From Halorhabdus sp. BNX81 (GTDB lineage Archaea; Halobacteriota; Halobacteria; Halobacteriales; Haloarculaceae): DNA of 64,000 nt. The DNA lies in assembly GCF_029229925.1 (NCBI RefSeq), contig NZ_CP107254.1:992001-1056000 (forward strand), given 5' to 3'. Shown in pieces: positions 17,076-25,209 of this stretch (position 1 is the first letter of the stretch; every line of letters starts with the position of its first letter). A program made the position numbers and the translations under genes. Under the pieces are notes generated by a model that was not told the DNA's origin, ran no database searches, and saw only the letters and a program-made list of their open reading frames with translations.

Positions 17076-17873
17076 CTATCCGGTGGTAATCTTCTCGATC
17101 TCGCCTTTGACGGCTGCCGCGTCGAAGTCGTGATCCGGCCGGATCGTCACGAAATCGAGGAACTCCCGGGCGGCAAGCAGCGTCTCGGCTCCGACGACCT
17201 CAATCGCGAGTTCCACCGTTTCGCCAGGACCGAGTAGCGGCGACAGGACGCCAAGCGCGCACGCGACATCGTACGCTCGGGCCTCTGCGATGTCGCCGCG
17301 GACGCTCGTCGCGTCGATGAAGTACAGTTCGCCCTCGACGACGAGGACGTTCTCGCTTCGGAGGTCGCCGTGGGCGAGTCCCCCCTGGTGCATTTGATCG
17401 AGGGCGGCGAACAGGTCAGGTGCGAGATCGCGAGCGGTAGACACCCCGACCGCTTCGAGCGTCCGAAATGCGGGAACGTATTCGAAGACGAGAACGCCAT
17501 AGCCCTCCACCTCGAAGGCTTCCACCGGTTCGGGGACGTTGACGCCCACCGACTGCATCCGCTGGGCTGCCTCGAACTCATGTTCGGCCATCTCCACCGG
17601 TGTCCCGAAGTGTTCGAAAAAGCCTTCGGTCCCGCTGGTGAACGCGCCGAGGTTGCGGCCGGTCGTCAACAGTGCGTGAACCAGCGAGTGCTGTTGGGAG
17701 ATGATCTTCACGAAATAGCGGTCGTTGACGACCAGCGGCACCGACAGCCAGTTGTTGGCGTCCAAAAACTCGATGCGGCCCGCCGGCTCGTCGTAGCGGT
17801 CCAGGACGGCCTCGACGATGGTTTCGAGCTGTGGCCAGGCGATCTGCCCGCGCAACAACCGACGGACGGCCAT
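17076..17873 (-). CDS. RIO-type atypical protein kinase-like
   Basis: A 265-residue kinase-like protein. The catalytic loop LAHGDLRSENVLV has the Asp and Asn of protein kinases, the metal-binding DFG equivalent is the Asp in YFIDATSV, and the ATP-anchoring Lys is probably in DRYFVKIISQQ. The overall order and the short lobes resemble the RIO1/RIO2 family rather than canonical kinases. Archaeal RIO proteins act in 30S ribosome maturation, but this member lacks the winged-helix N-terminus of RIO2 and is probably a lateral haloarchaeal paralogue. A target cannot be named. It ends 35 bases before the hydrolase gene and starts 39 bases after the GNAT gene, all on one strand. Confidence 0.75.
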   Translation of the reverse strand: MAVRRLLRGQIAWPQLETIVEAVLDRYDEPAGRIEFLDANNWLSVPLVVNDRYFVKIISQQHSLVHALLTTGRNLGAFTSGTEGFFEHFGTPVEMAEHEFEAAQRMQSVGVNVPEPVEAFEVEGYGVLVFEYVPAFRTLEAVGVSTARDLAPDLFAALDQMHQGGLAHGDLRSENVLVVEGELYFIDATSVRGDIAEARAYDVACALGVLSPLLGPGETVELAIEVVGAETLLAAREFLDFVTIRPDHDFDAAAVKGEIEKITTG

Positions 17874-17912
17874 ACTAAAACGCCGGCACCCAGGGTCAAA
17901 TGCCTTCTGTCG

Positions 17913-18449
17913 TCACTCGGCGTCGGCCCCGAACTCCTTGGCCAACAACCCGTAGCGATACACGTCGACGCGCTCGCCCCGGACGAAAGCGTGGTCACGG
18001 AAGACGCCTTCGCGTTCGAACCCGACGGATTCAAGCACGGCTTGGGAGGCGTCGTTATCTTCGTAGACGTTCGCATACACCTTCGCCAGCCGGTGATCCT
18101 CGAAGCCGTACCGAACGAGCCGTCGGGCGGCATCACTCGCGTAACCGTTCCCCTGAGCGTCGGGGTGGAGGTAGTAGCCGAGTTCGGCCGTCCCCCAGAC
18201 GTCGAACATCTCGTTGAGGCCGATCGTCCCGACTGGCTCGTCGTCCGCACAGATCAGCAAGTGGATATCGTCGCTGTCGCCGAGACTCTCGATCCATTCG
18301 CGCTCCTGCTGGTCGTTCAATGGATCGTACGCTCCAAGCGCCGGCCAGACATCGGGGTGGTTGATGGTCTCGGCGAGGAACTCGGCGTCGTCAGCTTCGA
18401 TCGGTCGTAACGTGATGTCGTCACCGCGCAGGAACGTGTGGCCCGGCAT
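17913..18449 (-). CDS. GNAT family N-acetyltransferase
   Basis: A 178-residue acetyltransferase of the RimJ/RimL type. The N-terminal LRPIEADDAEFLAETIN, the acetyl-CoA pyrophosphate loop around HPDAQGNGYASDAARRLV, and ANVYEDNDASQAVLESVGF are the standard sub-motifs of the fold. It transfers an acetyl group to an amine on a protein N-terminus, amino acid or antibiotic; which one is not predictable. I used the ATG at 18449 because the longer upstream frame has no family similarity, and the normal length of these enzymes is 170-190. Divergent nth begins 104 bases away, so the intergenic segment probably carries two promoters. Confidence 0.85.
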   Translation of the reverse strand: MPGHTFLRGDDITLRPIEADDAEFLAETINHPDVWPALGAYDPLNDQQEREWIESLGDSDDIHLLICADDEPVGTIGLNEMFDVWGTAELGYYLHPDAQGNGYASDAARRLVRYGFEDHRLAKVYANVYEDNDASQAVLESVGFEREGVFRDHAFVRGERVDVYRYGLLAKEFGADAE

Positions 18450-18553
18450 GGATTTCCGATCTAGTTGATCGATCACAAAACTATCGGTTTCGGGCTCCCG
18501 GCAGTGGCCGCCGAACCCGACACCGCAAAGAGTGACCCACCGGTAACACGCAT

Positions 18554-19240
18554 ATGGGAACGCCGCTGGAACCGCGTTCGGCACAGGCCACGGAAGTCAT
18601 CGACCGATTGCACGACGCCTACCCCGATGCCACAATTTCGCTCACCTTCTCGAACCGGCTTGAACTGCTCGTCGCCGTTGTCCTCTCGGCACAGTGTACC
18701 GACGAGCGCGTCAACGAAACGACGCCGGACCTCTTCGAGACGTACCAGACGCCCGAAGACTACGCCGCCGCGGAGGAAGGCGAACTCGCCGAGGACATCT
18801 ACGGCATCACCTTCCACAACAACAAAGCGGGGTATCTGAAGGGGATCGGCGAGCGCCTCGTCGAGGAGCACGACGGCGAGGTGCCGGACACGATGGACGC
18901 GCTGACCGACCTTCCGGGCGTCGGTCGGAAGACCGCGAACGTCGTCCTCCAGCACGGTCACGACGTTGTCGAGGGGATCGTCGTCGACACACACGTCCAG
19001 CGGCTCACCCGTCGCCTGGGGCTCACCGAGGAGGAGCGGCCCGACGCCATCGAGGACGATCTGATGGAGATCATCCCCGAAGACGAGTGGCAGGCATTTA
19101 CCCACCTCATGATTAGCCACGGCCGAGCGGTCTGTACGGCGCGGAATCCTGACTGTGGGGAGTGTGAACTCGAAGATGTTTGTCCCTCCTCGAAACGCGA
19201 CAGTGACGTGGATCTTGCGAGCGGCGAGGACTGGGAGTGA
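18554..19240 (+). CDS. nth: Endonuclease III
   Basis: A 228-residue base-excision repair enzyme that removes oxidised pyrimidines and nicks the abasic site. The helix-hairpin-helix is LPGVGRKTANVV with the catalytic Lys126, the essential Asp is Asp145 in VVDTHVQR, and the [4Fe-4S] ligands Cys194, Cys201, Cys204 and Cys210 follow the C-x6-C-x2-C-x5-C rule exactly. All active-site residues are intact. It is divergent from the GNAT gene and convergent with the small membrane protein gene, 30 bases apart. In haloarchaea I know it is often close to the cytochrome bc cluster, as here, probably without a functional reason. Confidence 0.95.
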   Translation: MGTPLEPRSAQATEVIDRLHDAYPDATISLTFSNRLELLVAVVLSAQCTDERVNETTPDLFETYQTPEDYAAAEEGELAEDIYGITFHNNKAGYLKGIGERLVEEHDGEVPDTMDALTDLPGVGRKTANVVLQHGHDVVEGIVVDTHVQRLTRRLGLTEEERPDAIEDDLMEIIPEDEWQAFTHLMISHGRAVCTARNPDCGECELEDVCPSSKRDSDVDLASGEDWE

Positions 19241-19270
19241 CGTGCGGACGCTTGGGTACGATCCGGCTGG

Positions 19271-19768
19271 TCACCCGAGTGGCTGGTACTTGATGACGTA
19301 TCGGATGATCCCCGTCAGGAAGGCAAGCAGCCAGAAGACGGTGTACCCGACGACGCCGATCCGGAGGCGAGCGCGCCAGTGACCCAGATCCAGGTCTTCG
19401 GTCTCCGCTTCGAGGGCGTCCAGATCGAAGGACGACGACCGACGATACGCCTCGGAGGCCCACTTCGCCCGGAGAATCCGAACGATCCCGGTCGCGGCCA
19501 GCGTAAAGAAGGCGTAGGCTTGCAGGCCGAGGAACGCGTGGATGACCGCGAAGCCGGTGAACTGGCTCCAGAGCTTCGGGATCATCCAGCCCACGAGCGG
19601 GACGGTCGTCAACCCGAGGCCGAGCCCGACGACCGCAAGATGGGTTCGAAGCACGCGCCAGGTGATCGGATCGTGGACGAGCATCAGCCAGGCACCGTAG
19701 AGGAAACAGGGCAGACTCAGTGAGACGGCAAGCACCACCAGCGTGGCAGTCGTCCCATCAGTGACCAT
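19271..19768 (-). CDS. Four-helix haloarchaeal membrane protein (possibly DUF7321)
   Basis: A 165-residue membrane protein with four or five hydrophobic helices. These start at about residue 8 (TLVVLAVSLSLPCFLYGAW) and continue with VVGLGLGLTTVPLVGW, AVIHAFLGLQAYAFFTL and VGYTVFWLLAFLTGIIRY. Several His residues face the membrane region, which could allow heme binding as in b561-like four-helix proteins, though the number and spacing are not diagnostic. It lies between nth and the cytochrome bc-type cluster, and I believe the family is conserved in that position in haloarchaea. It is transcribed away from that cluster. Its role is unknown. Confidence 0.62.
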   Translation of the reverse strand: MVTDGTTATLVVLAVSLSLPCFLYGAWLMLVHDPITWRVLRTHLAVVGLGLGLTTVPLVGWMIPKLWSQFTGFAVIHAFLGLQAYAFFTLAATGIVRILRAKWASEAYRRSSSFDLDALEAETEDLDLGHWRARLRIGVVGYTVFWLLAFLTGIIRYVIKYQPLG

Positions 19769-19916
19769 CGAGCCGTCTTTCGGCGGGCGGCCGTTAAAAC
19801 GCGTCGGAGCCGGGGAGACGATGCGGTGCTTGGCAAGTCAGTCGCTCGTTCCACCGCAGGGACAGACGCTACCGTGGGCAGAAACGGTAAGCGTCCACGG
19901 GTCGTAGGCGACGGCG

Positions 19917-20735
19917 ATGGCGCCCGCCGAGTCCACGGACGACGCTGTCGACAGCGACCCCTCGCTGTCGGACCTCCGCGAGCAGGTCGAGGAGACGTAC
20001 GATTTCGAGTCGTTTGGCCCCGCGGAGATGGACGAAATGGACCGCGAGGAATGGGAGGCGGCCTTCGACGCGGAGACGTGGATTACCGGCGCGGAACTGC
20101 TCGACCGCCTGGAGGCCGACCTCCGACAACGCGTCGCCGACCGGGATGTCTTCGCCCGGATCGAGCGCGAGAACGATCGACTGCTGGCCTATTCGGACGA
20201 GAGTTACGCCGTCGTCTACCCCGACGGCACCGTCGAGGGTGAGGGGACAGTGCGCCGCGATGTCGAACCCTCCGTGGCACTCTGTTCGATGGAATCCTAC
20301 GACGTGCCCGAGCCCCCTGCGGGTGACGTGCTTCCTGACCCCGACGAGGTGGCGGAGGGCGATGGCGAACTCGGCAATATCATGGTCCAATTGCTCTCGG
20401 TCGTTCAACTGCTTGCCGGCGTGGTCCTGCTCGGGTACGGTTTTCTGGGCAACGGGATCGCGTTCGTGGCCGGTCTGGGACTGACCGGTATCGGCCTGTT
20501 CCTGCTGGTGGTGGTTGCCAACGCCCGACTTTCGGAAGCTTTCCGGGCCGACGCATACCGAACCCGCCTTCGGGAGATGGGGGCCGAGGGTGACGAACGG
20601 CCGGCGTTCGTTCCCGACAGCGAAACGGCTGCGGATGGCCCTGGACAGACGAACGAACGAAATCGGAGCCGTGACCGGGTACGGCCACCGGAGACGGCCG
20701 ACGGCAGGGACGCCGGGCAAGCCGATGACGGGTGA
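19917..20735 (+). CDS. Cytochrome bc cluster-associated membrane protein (DUF7319-like)
   Basis: A 272-residue protein with a strongly acidic soluble N-terminal part of about 145 residues, two adjacent hydrophobic helices around residues 148-195 (LLSVVQLLAGVVLLGYG and FVAGLGLTGIGLFLLVVV), and a hydrophilic C-terminal tail. The acidic part contains no metal or cofactor motif I recognise. It is the first gene of the cytochrome b/Rieske cluster and sits 127 bases before halocyanin 1. I recall a family with this layout as DUF7319, always linked to the same genes. It may help assemble or anchor the complex, but this is inference from position alone. Confidence 0.65.
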   Translation: MAPAESTDDAVDSDPSLSDLREQVEETYDFESFGPAEMDEMDREEWEAAFDAETWITGAELLDRLEADLRQRVADRDVFARIERENDRLLAYSDESYAVVYPDGTVEGEGTVRRDVEPSVALCSMESYDVPEPPAGDVLPDPDEVAEGDGELGNIMVQLLSVVQLLAGVVLLGYGFLGNGIAFVAGLGLTGIGLFLLVVVANARLSEAFRADAYRTRLREMGAEGDERPAFVPDSETAADGPGQTNERNRSRDRVRPPETADGRDAGQADDG

Positions 20736-20828
20736 CGAGACCGATCGATCGGCCGTGCGGACGAACGACCGGGCCGGGGCAGTCTCGATTCGCCGGGGGC
20801 AACCGGTAAATGGCACCGTAATTGGCGG

Positions 20829-20836
20829 TTTTATAC
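20829..20836 (+). promoter_or_regulatory. TATA box of halocyanin 1
   Basis: TTTTATAC is centred about 30 bases before the ATG at 20863, so the transcript should begin at or next to the start codon and lack a leader. It makes halocyanin 1 the likely head of the operon that continues through the Rieske and cytochrome b genes. Confidence 0.7.
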
Positions 20837-20862
20837 AAACACAACTCCGAGTGTCGGTACAC

Positions 20863-21501
20863 ATGCATAGACGGGACTTTCTCCGATCTGCCGGGACGGT
20901 GACCGGCGGGGCGGCAGCCGCGGGGGCGGTTGGCTCCGTCGCCGCCCAGGAAGACGGCTCGGGCGGCGCCCAGCCGGATTATGGCGGGTGGTTCTCGAAC
21001 GTGAGCAACTTTTCATCGACAGTCGACCGCCGTGGCGAGGACGAGATTACGGTCGAAGTCGGCGTCGAGGCCAACACCAACTACTACGGGTTTGGCCCGG
21101 CGGCCGTGTGGGTCGACCCGGACACGACCGTCATCTGGGAGTGGACTGGTCGGGGGAATGCCCACAACGTCGTCGCCGACGACGACTCGTTCACCTCGGG
21201 GTCGGCCGTTGCCGAGGCAGGCACGACCTACGAACGGACGTTCTCAGAGGCCGGCATCCACAAGTACTACTGCCAGCCCCACGAACTGAGCGGCATGAAA
21301 GGGGCGATCGTCGTCGGTGACGACGTGCCGACGGTCGCTGCCGACGCATCGACACCGGTCAACCCAGAGCACATGGGCGTCCCCTTCCAGCCCCATTACG
21401 TCGGGATCGCCACGCTGCTGGGTATCTCCTCGACGCTCGCGTTCACGTTTTACCTGCTGAAGTACGGCGAATCCGCACACTCGAAAGGGGGGAGCGACTG
21501 A
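20863..21501 (+). CDS. hcp: Halocyanin 1 (membrane-anchored blue copper protein)
   Basis: A 212-residue electron carrier. It begins with a Tat signal (HRRDFLRSAG, then an Ala/Gly-rich hydrophobic stretch). The cupredoxin domain follows, with copper ligands His101 (GNAHNV), Cys137 and His140 (YYCQPH) and Met145 (SGMKG). A membrane helix near residues 180-200 and a short charged end close it. It probably receives electrons from the Rieske protein encoded two genes later and passes them to a terminal oxidase. The ATG at 20863 was chosen because the Tat signal and a TATA box fit it, whereas the frame upstream is read-through. Its copper domain is about 95% identical in DNA to halocyanin 2 at 27491-28120. 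Confidence 0.92.
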   Translation: MHRRDFLRSAGTVTGGAAAAGAVGSVAAQEDGSGGAQPDYGGWFSNVSNFSSTVDRRGEDEITVEVGVEANTNYYGFGPAAVWVDPDTTVIWEWTGRGNAHNVVADDDSFTSGSAVAEAGTTYERTFSEAGIHKYYCQPHELSGMKGAIVVGDDVPTVAADASTPVNPEHMGVPFQPHYVGIATLLGISSTLAFTFYLLKYGESAHSKGGSD

Positions 21502-21899
21502 TGTCCTCCTCGGGCAGCACCTACGGCGACATCCACCGGTACGAGCCGCCACGCGAGAGTGCGGCCGCGGCCCTTGGGATCGTCCTGTTGACGCTTGTCG
21601 AGATCGTGTTGGTGGGGATGTTCACCTACGGCCTCATCAACGGCTGGGGCATCGCCGCGAACGACGGCGGGTTCGGGAACATGTTCCTCGGGACCGTTCT
21701 CGCGACGATGTTCGTCAACCTCGCCTTTATCCTGCTTTTGTACCGCAAGGAGTTTCTCCCCGATGTCATGATCGTCAAGAAGCGACGCCGCAAGTGGGAG
21801 GATCTCTACATCCGTGAGGAGGACGCCGACGGCGAGTCGCTGACTGACGGCGCAACGGAGAGTTTCAAACGCGCGATCTACCCCTATTACAAACGATAA
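21501..21899 (+). CDS. Small cluster-specific membrane protein (DUF7318-like)
   Basis: A 132-residue protein with two helices (ALGIVLLTLVEIVLVGMFTYG and MFLGTVLATMFVNLAFILLL) and a basic tail (KKRRRKWEDL). The start codon shares one base with the stop of halocyanin 1 (TGATG), and the Rieske gene follows after two bases, so it is translated with the complex. Its small size, tight operon position and lack of cofactor motifs suggest a supernumerary subunit of the cytochrome b-type complex. I recall the family as DUF7318, found only in haloarchaea with the same neighbours. Function has not been shown to my knowledge. Confidence 0.72.
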   Translation: MSSSGSTYGDIHRYEPPRESAAAALGIVLLTLVEIVLVGMFTYGLINGWGIAANDGGFGNMFLGTVLATMFVNLAFILLLYRKEFLPDVMIVKKRRRKWEDLYIREEDADGESLTDGATESFKRAIYPYYKR

Positions 21900-21901
21900 C
21901 C

Positions 21902-22771
21902 ATGTCACACGAAGACAAGTATCCGGAAGAATCAGGCCGACGCCGCTTCGTCAAGGGCGTCGTCGGATCGGCCGTTCTCGGCACCGTCGCGACCGGCGGC
22001 GCGACCGCGATCGGGCTGACGACGGCACCGTCGGGCGTCGGCGGCGGGATCACGCCGTATATCGGCATCAAGAACACCGACGGCCCGGCCCCACGCGGGA
22101 TGCCGATCGTCCCGGTCGAGATCCAGGACGACGGCACGATCGCCGGCGTCTGGCCGGACACCGAGGAAAAGACCGTCCAGGGACAGACCGTCACCGTCGC
22201 CGAGATGGATATGGGTGGGACGACCTACAGTTCGACGTGGTTCCAGTACTGTGGCGTCCAGACGTACGCCGGCATCAGTCCAGACGCCGATCAGGACGAC
22301 GCCTTTCGCTCGTCCTCGGGGACCTACGACTGGCAAAGCGACATCGAGGACGGGCAGGCGCTTACCCTGTCTGATTTCGATGATTACGAGGAATGGGGCA
22401 ACGACATCGGCGAGTCCGGCCTCGGGAAGCCGGCGTCGGCGGGCTGGCGCTCGGAGGGTGACAACGTCCAGACGATCCCGGTCCAGGTGCTCCGCAGCCC
22501 TGAAGTCTCGAAGATGGTCAACGGGGAAGGCGATTACAGTGACCTCTCGTCCGGTGTCCGCTCGTTCCTCGACGCCGCGACCGAGGACGACGTGATGGCC
22601 TGGCTCAACAAGTGTACACACTTCTGCTGTGTGCCTGGGTTCAAGGCGTACGGCGGGAGCGAACGCTTCAACGCCGAGAACGAAGTGTACTGTCAGTGCC
22701 ACCAGTCGGTGTACGACCCGTTCCAACCAGTCCAGCGACAGTTCACGGCGCTGCCGCGCCCGGGGGAATGA
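21902..22771 (+). CDS. petA: Rieske iron-sulfur protein
   Basis: A 289-residue Rieske subunit. It starts with a twin-arginine signal-anchor (GRRRFVKGVVGSAVLG) that remains as the membrane helix. The soluble domain has the two cluster loops CTHFCC (Cys238, His240 and disulfide Cys243) and CQCHQS about 20 residues from the end of the fold. Here the residue before the disulfide Cys is another Cys instead of the usual Gly. The protein oxidises quinol at the outer face and hands the electron to halocyanin. A long insertion (about residues 60-200) is unlike bacterial petA. The gene is two bases after the small membrane subunit and four bases before cytochrome b. Confidence 0.92.
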   Translation: MSHEDKYPEESGRRRFVKGVVGSAVLGTVATGGATAIGLTTAPSGVGGGITPYIGIKNTDGPAPRGMPIVPVEIQDDGTIAGVWPDTEEKTVQGQTVTVAEMDMGGTTYSSTWFQYCGVQTYAGISPDADQDDAFRSSSGTYDWQSDIEDGQALTLSDFDDYEEWGNDIGESGLGKPASAGWRSEGDNVQTIPVQVLRSPEVSKMVNGEGDYSDLSSGVRSFLDAATEDDVMAWLNKCTHFCCVPGFKAYGGSERFNAENEVYCQCHQSVYDPFQPVQRQFTALPRPGE

Positions 22772-22775
22772 CCCG

Positions 22776-23579
22776 ATGAGTCTCGAACGTCCCGACGATC
22801 ACGACCACGACGCCTGGATGGAACAGCGGGACTTCTCGCGGGTCGAACGCATGTACCTGACAGTCCTCATCTGGTTCGACAAGCGCCTCCGGATCGTCGA
22901 CTACCTTGAGATCCTGGAGGGGCTGTACTACAAGGTCAACATGCAGATGCCAAAGAGCCACACCGAGCAGTACGGGCTCGACAACAAGTTCTGGTACTGG
23001 TATCCGCTGTACGCGCTGGGGTCGTTCTCGACGCTCGCGTACATCGTGGCGGCGATCTCGGGTGCCCTGCTCGGGTTTTACTACTCGCCGGGTGCGCTGG
23101 GCTCGTCGGGCGATCCGACGATCGCCTACGAGTCACTCACGTTCATCATGACCGACCTGAACTTCGGGTTCATGCTCCGGAGTATCCACCGGTGGGCGGC
23201 CCAGGTCATGGTCGCCGCTGTCTTCCTCCACATGCTGCGGGTCTACTTCACCGGCGCGTACAAGGAGCCACGGGAGCTCAACTGGCTGCTCGGCATCGTC
23301 CTGATCAGCCTGACGCTGCTGTTTGGCTACTCGGGGTACCTGCTGCCCTGGGACCAACTCGCCTTCTGGGCCGGCCAGATCGGCGTCGAGATGTCATTAT
23401 CGATCCCACTCATCGGTGAGTGGGTCGCCCAGCTCATCTTCGGTGGGTTCACACCGAACCCGGCGACGCTCCAGCGGATGTACATCCTCCACGTGTTCTT
23501 CCTCCCGTTCGTGGTCACCACGTTGATCGCCGTTCACATCGCAATCGTCTGGATGCAGGGCATCGCCGAACCGCACTAA
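22776..23579 (+). CDS. petB: Cytochrome b, N-terminal (b6-like) subunit
   Basis: The 267-residue subunit contains four main helices and binds two b-type hemes. The ligands are His138 and His152 in SIHRWAAQVMVAAVFLH, and His239 and His254 in ILHVFFLPFVVTTLIAVH. The second pair has 14 residues between the histidines, as in cytochrome b6, and the first 13. The GYLLPWDQLAFWA segment is the quinol-site region. The ATG at 22776 fits because the frame upstream lies inside the Rieske gene, and the protein opens with a hydrophilic part of about 25 residues. It forms the core of the quinol-oxidising complex with the next gene product. Confidence 0.94.
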   Translation: MSLERPDDHDHDAWMEQRDFSRVERMYLTVLIWFDKRLRIVDYLEILEGLYYKVNMQMPKSHTEQYGLDNKFWYWYPLYALGSFSTLAYIVAAISGALLGFYYSPGALGSSGDPTIAYESLTFIMTDLNFGFMLRSIHRWAAQVMVAAVFLHMLRVYFTGAYKEPRELNWLLGIVLISLTLLFGYSGYLLPWDQLAFWAGQIGVEMSLSIPLIGEWVAQLIFGGFTPNPATLQRMYILHVFFLPFVVTTLIAVHIAIVWMQGIAEPH

Positions 23580-23581
23580 CC

Positions 23582-24424
23582 ATGACCGAGCACGATTCAC
23601 CCGACGACGGAGTCAGCGAGCAACCGACCGACGAGGACCCCGTCCGGGCCGACGAGGGGCCAGCCCGGACCGGCGAGGAGCGTGTCCGGACCGACGGCGG
23701 CGAGACGGGCATCGTCCCGCCGGACGACGAGACGCCGACCTGGAGCGAGCGCAAGGAGCGCCGACAGGGGCTCGCCAGGACGACGTACGAGTATTTCGAA
23801 CGCTCACGCCGCGAAGACCAGGATCTCCGTGAGGAATCCGACTACGTCGAACGCGACGTGCTGGGCTTTCCGACCTGGCCCCACGAGGTCGTTCGGAACC
23901 TCGCGCTGACGAGCTTCTTCGTCGGCATGCTGGTGTTCCTGGCGGCGGCGCTGCCGCCACACATCGGCGCGCCGGCCAACTCCGGGGTCACGCCCCCGAC
24001 GATCCTGCCTGACTGGTATCTCTACTGGTCGTTTGGCCTGCTGAAACTCGGGCCGCTGAACCCCGACCTGGCGTTGCTGGGGGGCCAGAAGCTCATGGCC
24101 GACCGGACCTTCGGCGTGATGGCCAACCTCGTCGTCGTCGGTGCGATCGCCGTCGTGCCGTTCATCAACAAGGGCAGCGCCCGTCGCCCGGTCGAACAGC
24201 CGTTCTGGGCGGCCGTTGGGGTCTTCGGCGTCATCCTCTCGGTGACGCTCGCAGCGCTGTCGATCAAGAACCTCCTTCCCCTCGACTCGCATCTCCTGTT
24301 CGACCTGACGTTCCTGCTGCCGTTCGTGGGTGCGTTCATCACCTACGCGGCGCTGAAGTCGATGCGGGAGGGCTACATGTTCGAACTCAACCGCCGGTAC
24401 TACCGGCTTCGTCCACCAAAATGA
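23582..24424 (+). CDS. petD: Cytochrome b, C-terminal (subunit IV-like) subunit
   Basis: The 280-residue subunit starts with an unusual acidic, disordered extension of about 75 residues, then has three helices as in subunit IV of b6f. The quinol-oxidation motif reads PDWY (about residues 143-146) in place of the PEWY of most b6f complexes. The PDWY form is often found with menaquinone-type quinones, which haloarchaea use. The gene starts two bases after the previous stop and ends in a four-base overlap (ATGA) with the next small gene. Together with the preceding gene it makes a split cytochrome b. Confidence 0.92.
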   Translation: MTEHDSPDDGVSEQPTDEDPVRADEGPARTGEERVRTDGGETGIVPPDDETPTWSERKERRQGLARTTYEYFERSRREDQDLREESDYVERDVLGFPTWPHEVVRNLALTSFFVGMLVFLAAALPPHIGAPANSGVTPPTILPDWYLYWSFGLLKLGPLNPDLALLGGQKLMADRTFGVMANLVVVGAIAVVPFINKGSARRPVEQPFWAAVGVFGVILSVTLAALSIKNLLPLDSHLLFDLTFLLPFVGAFITYAALKSMREGYMFELNRRYYRLRPPK

Positions 24425-24792
24425 CAATGACGTACGCAACTCAATCCGCCGGGACGCCGACCGAATCGACGGCGACTGACGCCGGTGCCGAGACCGATCA
24501 CGCCGAGAGTACTGGAAGCAGCGATGCGGGCCGCCGGGATGTCGTCGTCCCGCTACGAGTGTACAAGGCCGTGACGGTCTTCTCGACGCTGTTTGCGATT
24601 CTGGCCATCGTCGTCGGGTTCGTCGTGCTCGATACGGCGACCAACCGCGGTATGGCTGCCGTTTCGGCGATCGATCCGCTGCTGGCGCTGTTGGGGCTCG
24701 GCTCGATCCTCTTCGGTGCGGTCGTCTACGCGTTCTCGACACGGTTCCGTACCGAGGGCATGGCCGGCGAGGGAGGTGAGACGGATGGCTGA
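24421..24792 (+). CDS. Small cluster-specific membrane protein (DUF7315-like)
   Basis: A 123-residue protein with a Thr/Ala/Glu-rich N-terminus of about 45 residues and two helices (VFSTLFAILAIVVGFVVLD and LLALLGLGSILFGAVVYAF). Its start overlaps the cytochrome b C-terminal gene by four bases and its own end overlaps the next gene, so it belongs to the same operon. A second ATG two codons on is an alternative start. No cofactor motif is visible. I recall the family as DUF7315. A subunit or assembly role in the cytochrome b-type complex is inferred from the tight coupling. Confidence 0.7.
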   Translation: MTMTYATQSAGTPTESTATDAGAETDHAESTGSSDAGRRDVVVPLRVYKAVTVFSTLFAILAIVVGFVVLDTATNRGMAAVSAIDPLLALLGLGSILFGAVVYAFSTRFRTEGMAGEGGETDG

Positions 24793-25048
24793 CGAGTTCA
24801 TGAAAGGGTTCGGTATCCTGGTGACGGCCGGGCTCGGGTGGTTGGTCGTCGCCGGCTGGTACAAGACGCCGTCCTTCCAGGGACCACAGCTCCTTGGCAC
24901 CTACCCGGAGAACCCCGACTTCTACACCCAGATCGCCATGGTCGTCGGCGAAGGGCTGTTTTACTTCGCGATCCTGGGGGCACTCGCCTTCTGGGTGCTC
25001 GTTCCCGCGATCAATCAGGCCCGCGCGGCCTACGCCGATCGAAAATAA
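24785..25048 (+). CDS. Small cluster-specific membrane protein (DUF7314-like)
   Basis: An 87-residue protein with two hydrophobic helices (GILVTAGLGWLVVAGWY and LFYFAILGALAFWVLVPAI) joined by a polar loop with a Phe-Gln-Gly-Pro-Gln segment. The ATG at 24785 overlaps the end of the previous gene by eight bases; the longer frame upstream would lie inside that gene. It is the last gene of the operon in this direction. I recall the family as DUF7314. The likely role is a supernumerary subunit of the complex. Confidence 0.7.
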   Translation: MADEFMKGFGILVTAGLGWLVVAGWYKTPSFQGPQLLGTYPENPDFYTQIAMVVGEGLFYFAILGALAFWVLVPAINQARAAYADRK

Positions 25049-25074
25049 GACGGCTGTCTCCGTTTCTGGACCGG

Positions 25075-25209
25075 CTATCGGAGTCTCTCGATGGGTCGAA
25101 GCCACAGCCAGAGGCCAATCAGGAGGGTCGCGACGACGCCTCCGAGAAGGGGCCACGGGGAATGTAACGTCACCCAGGCGACAACCAGCCCGAGGAGAAA
25201 CGAGTCAAA
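25075..25209 (-). pseudogene. Possible 3' remnant of a membrane protein gene
   Basis: On the minus strand a frame of 44 codons (F-D-S-F-L-L-G-L through to P-I-E-R-L-R and a stop) encodes a convincing pair of membrane helices rich in Leu, Val, Gly and Trp. It is preceded by a stop and has no ATG, GTG or TTG at a sensible place. It begins right at the stop of the next gene upstream (25205). It could be a degraded gene, a frameshifted C-terminal extension of that gene, or a small protein with an unusual start. Confidence 0.3.
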
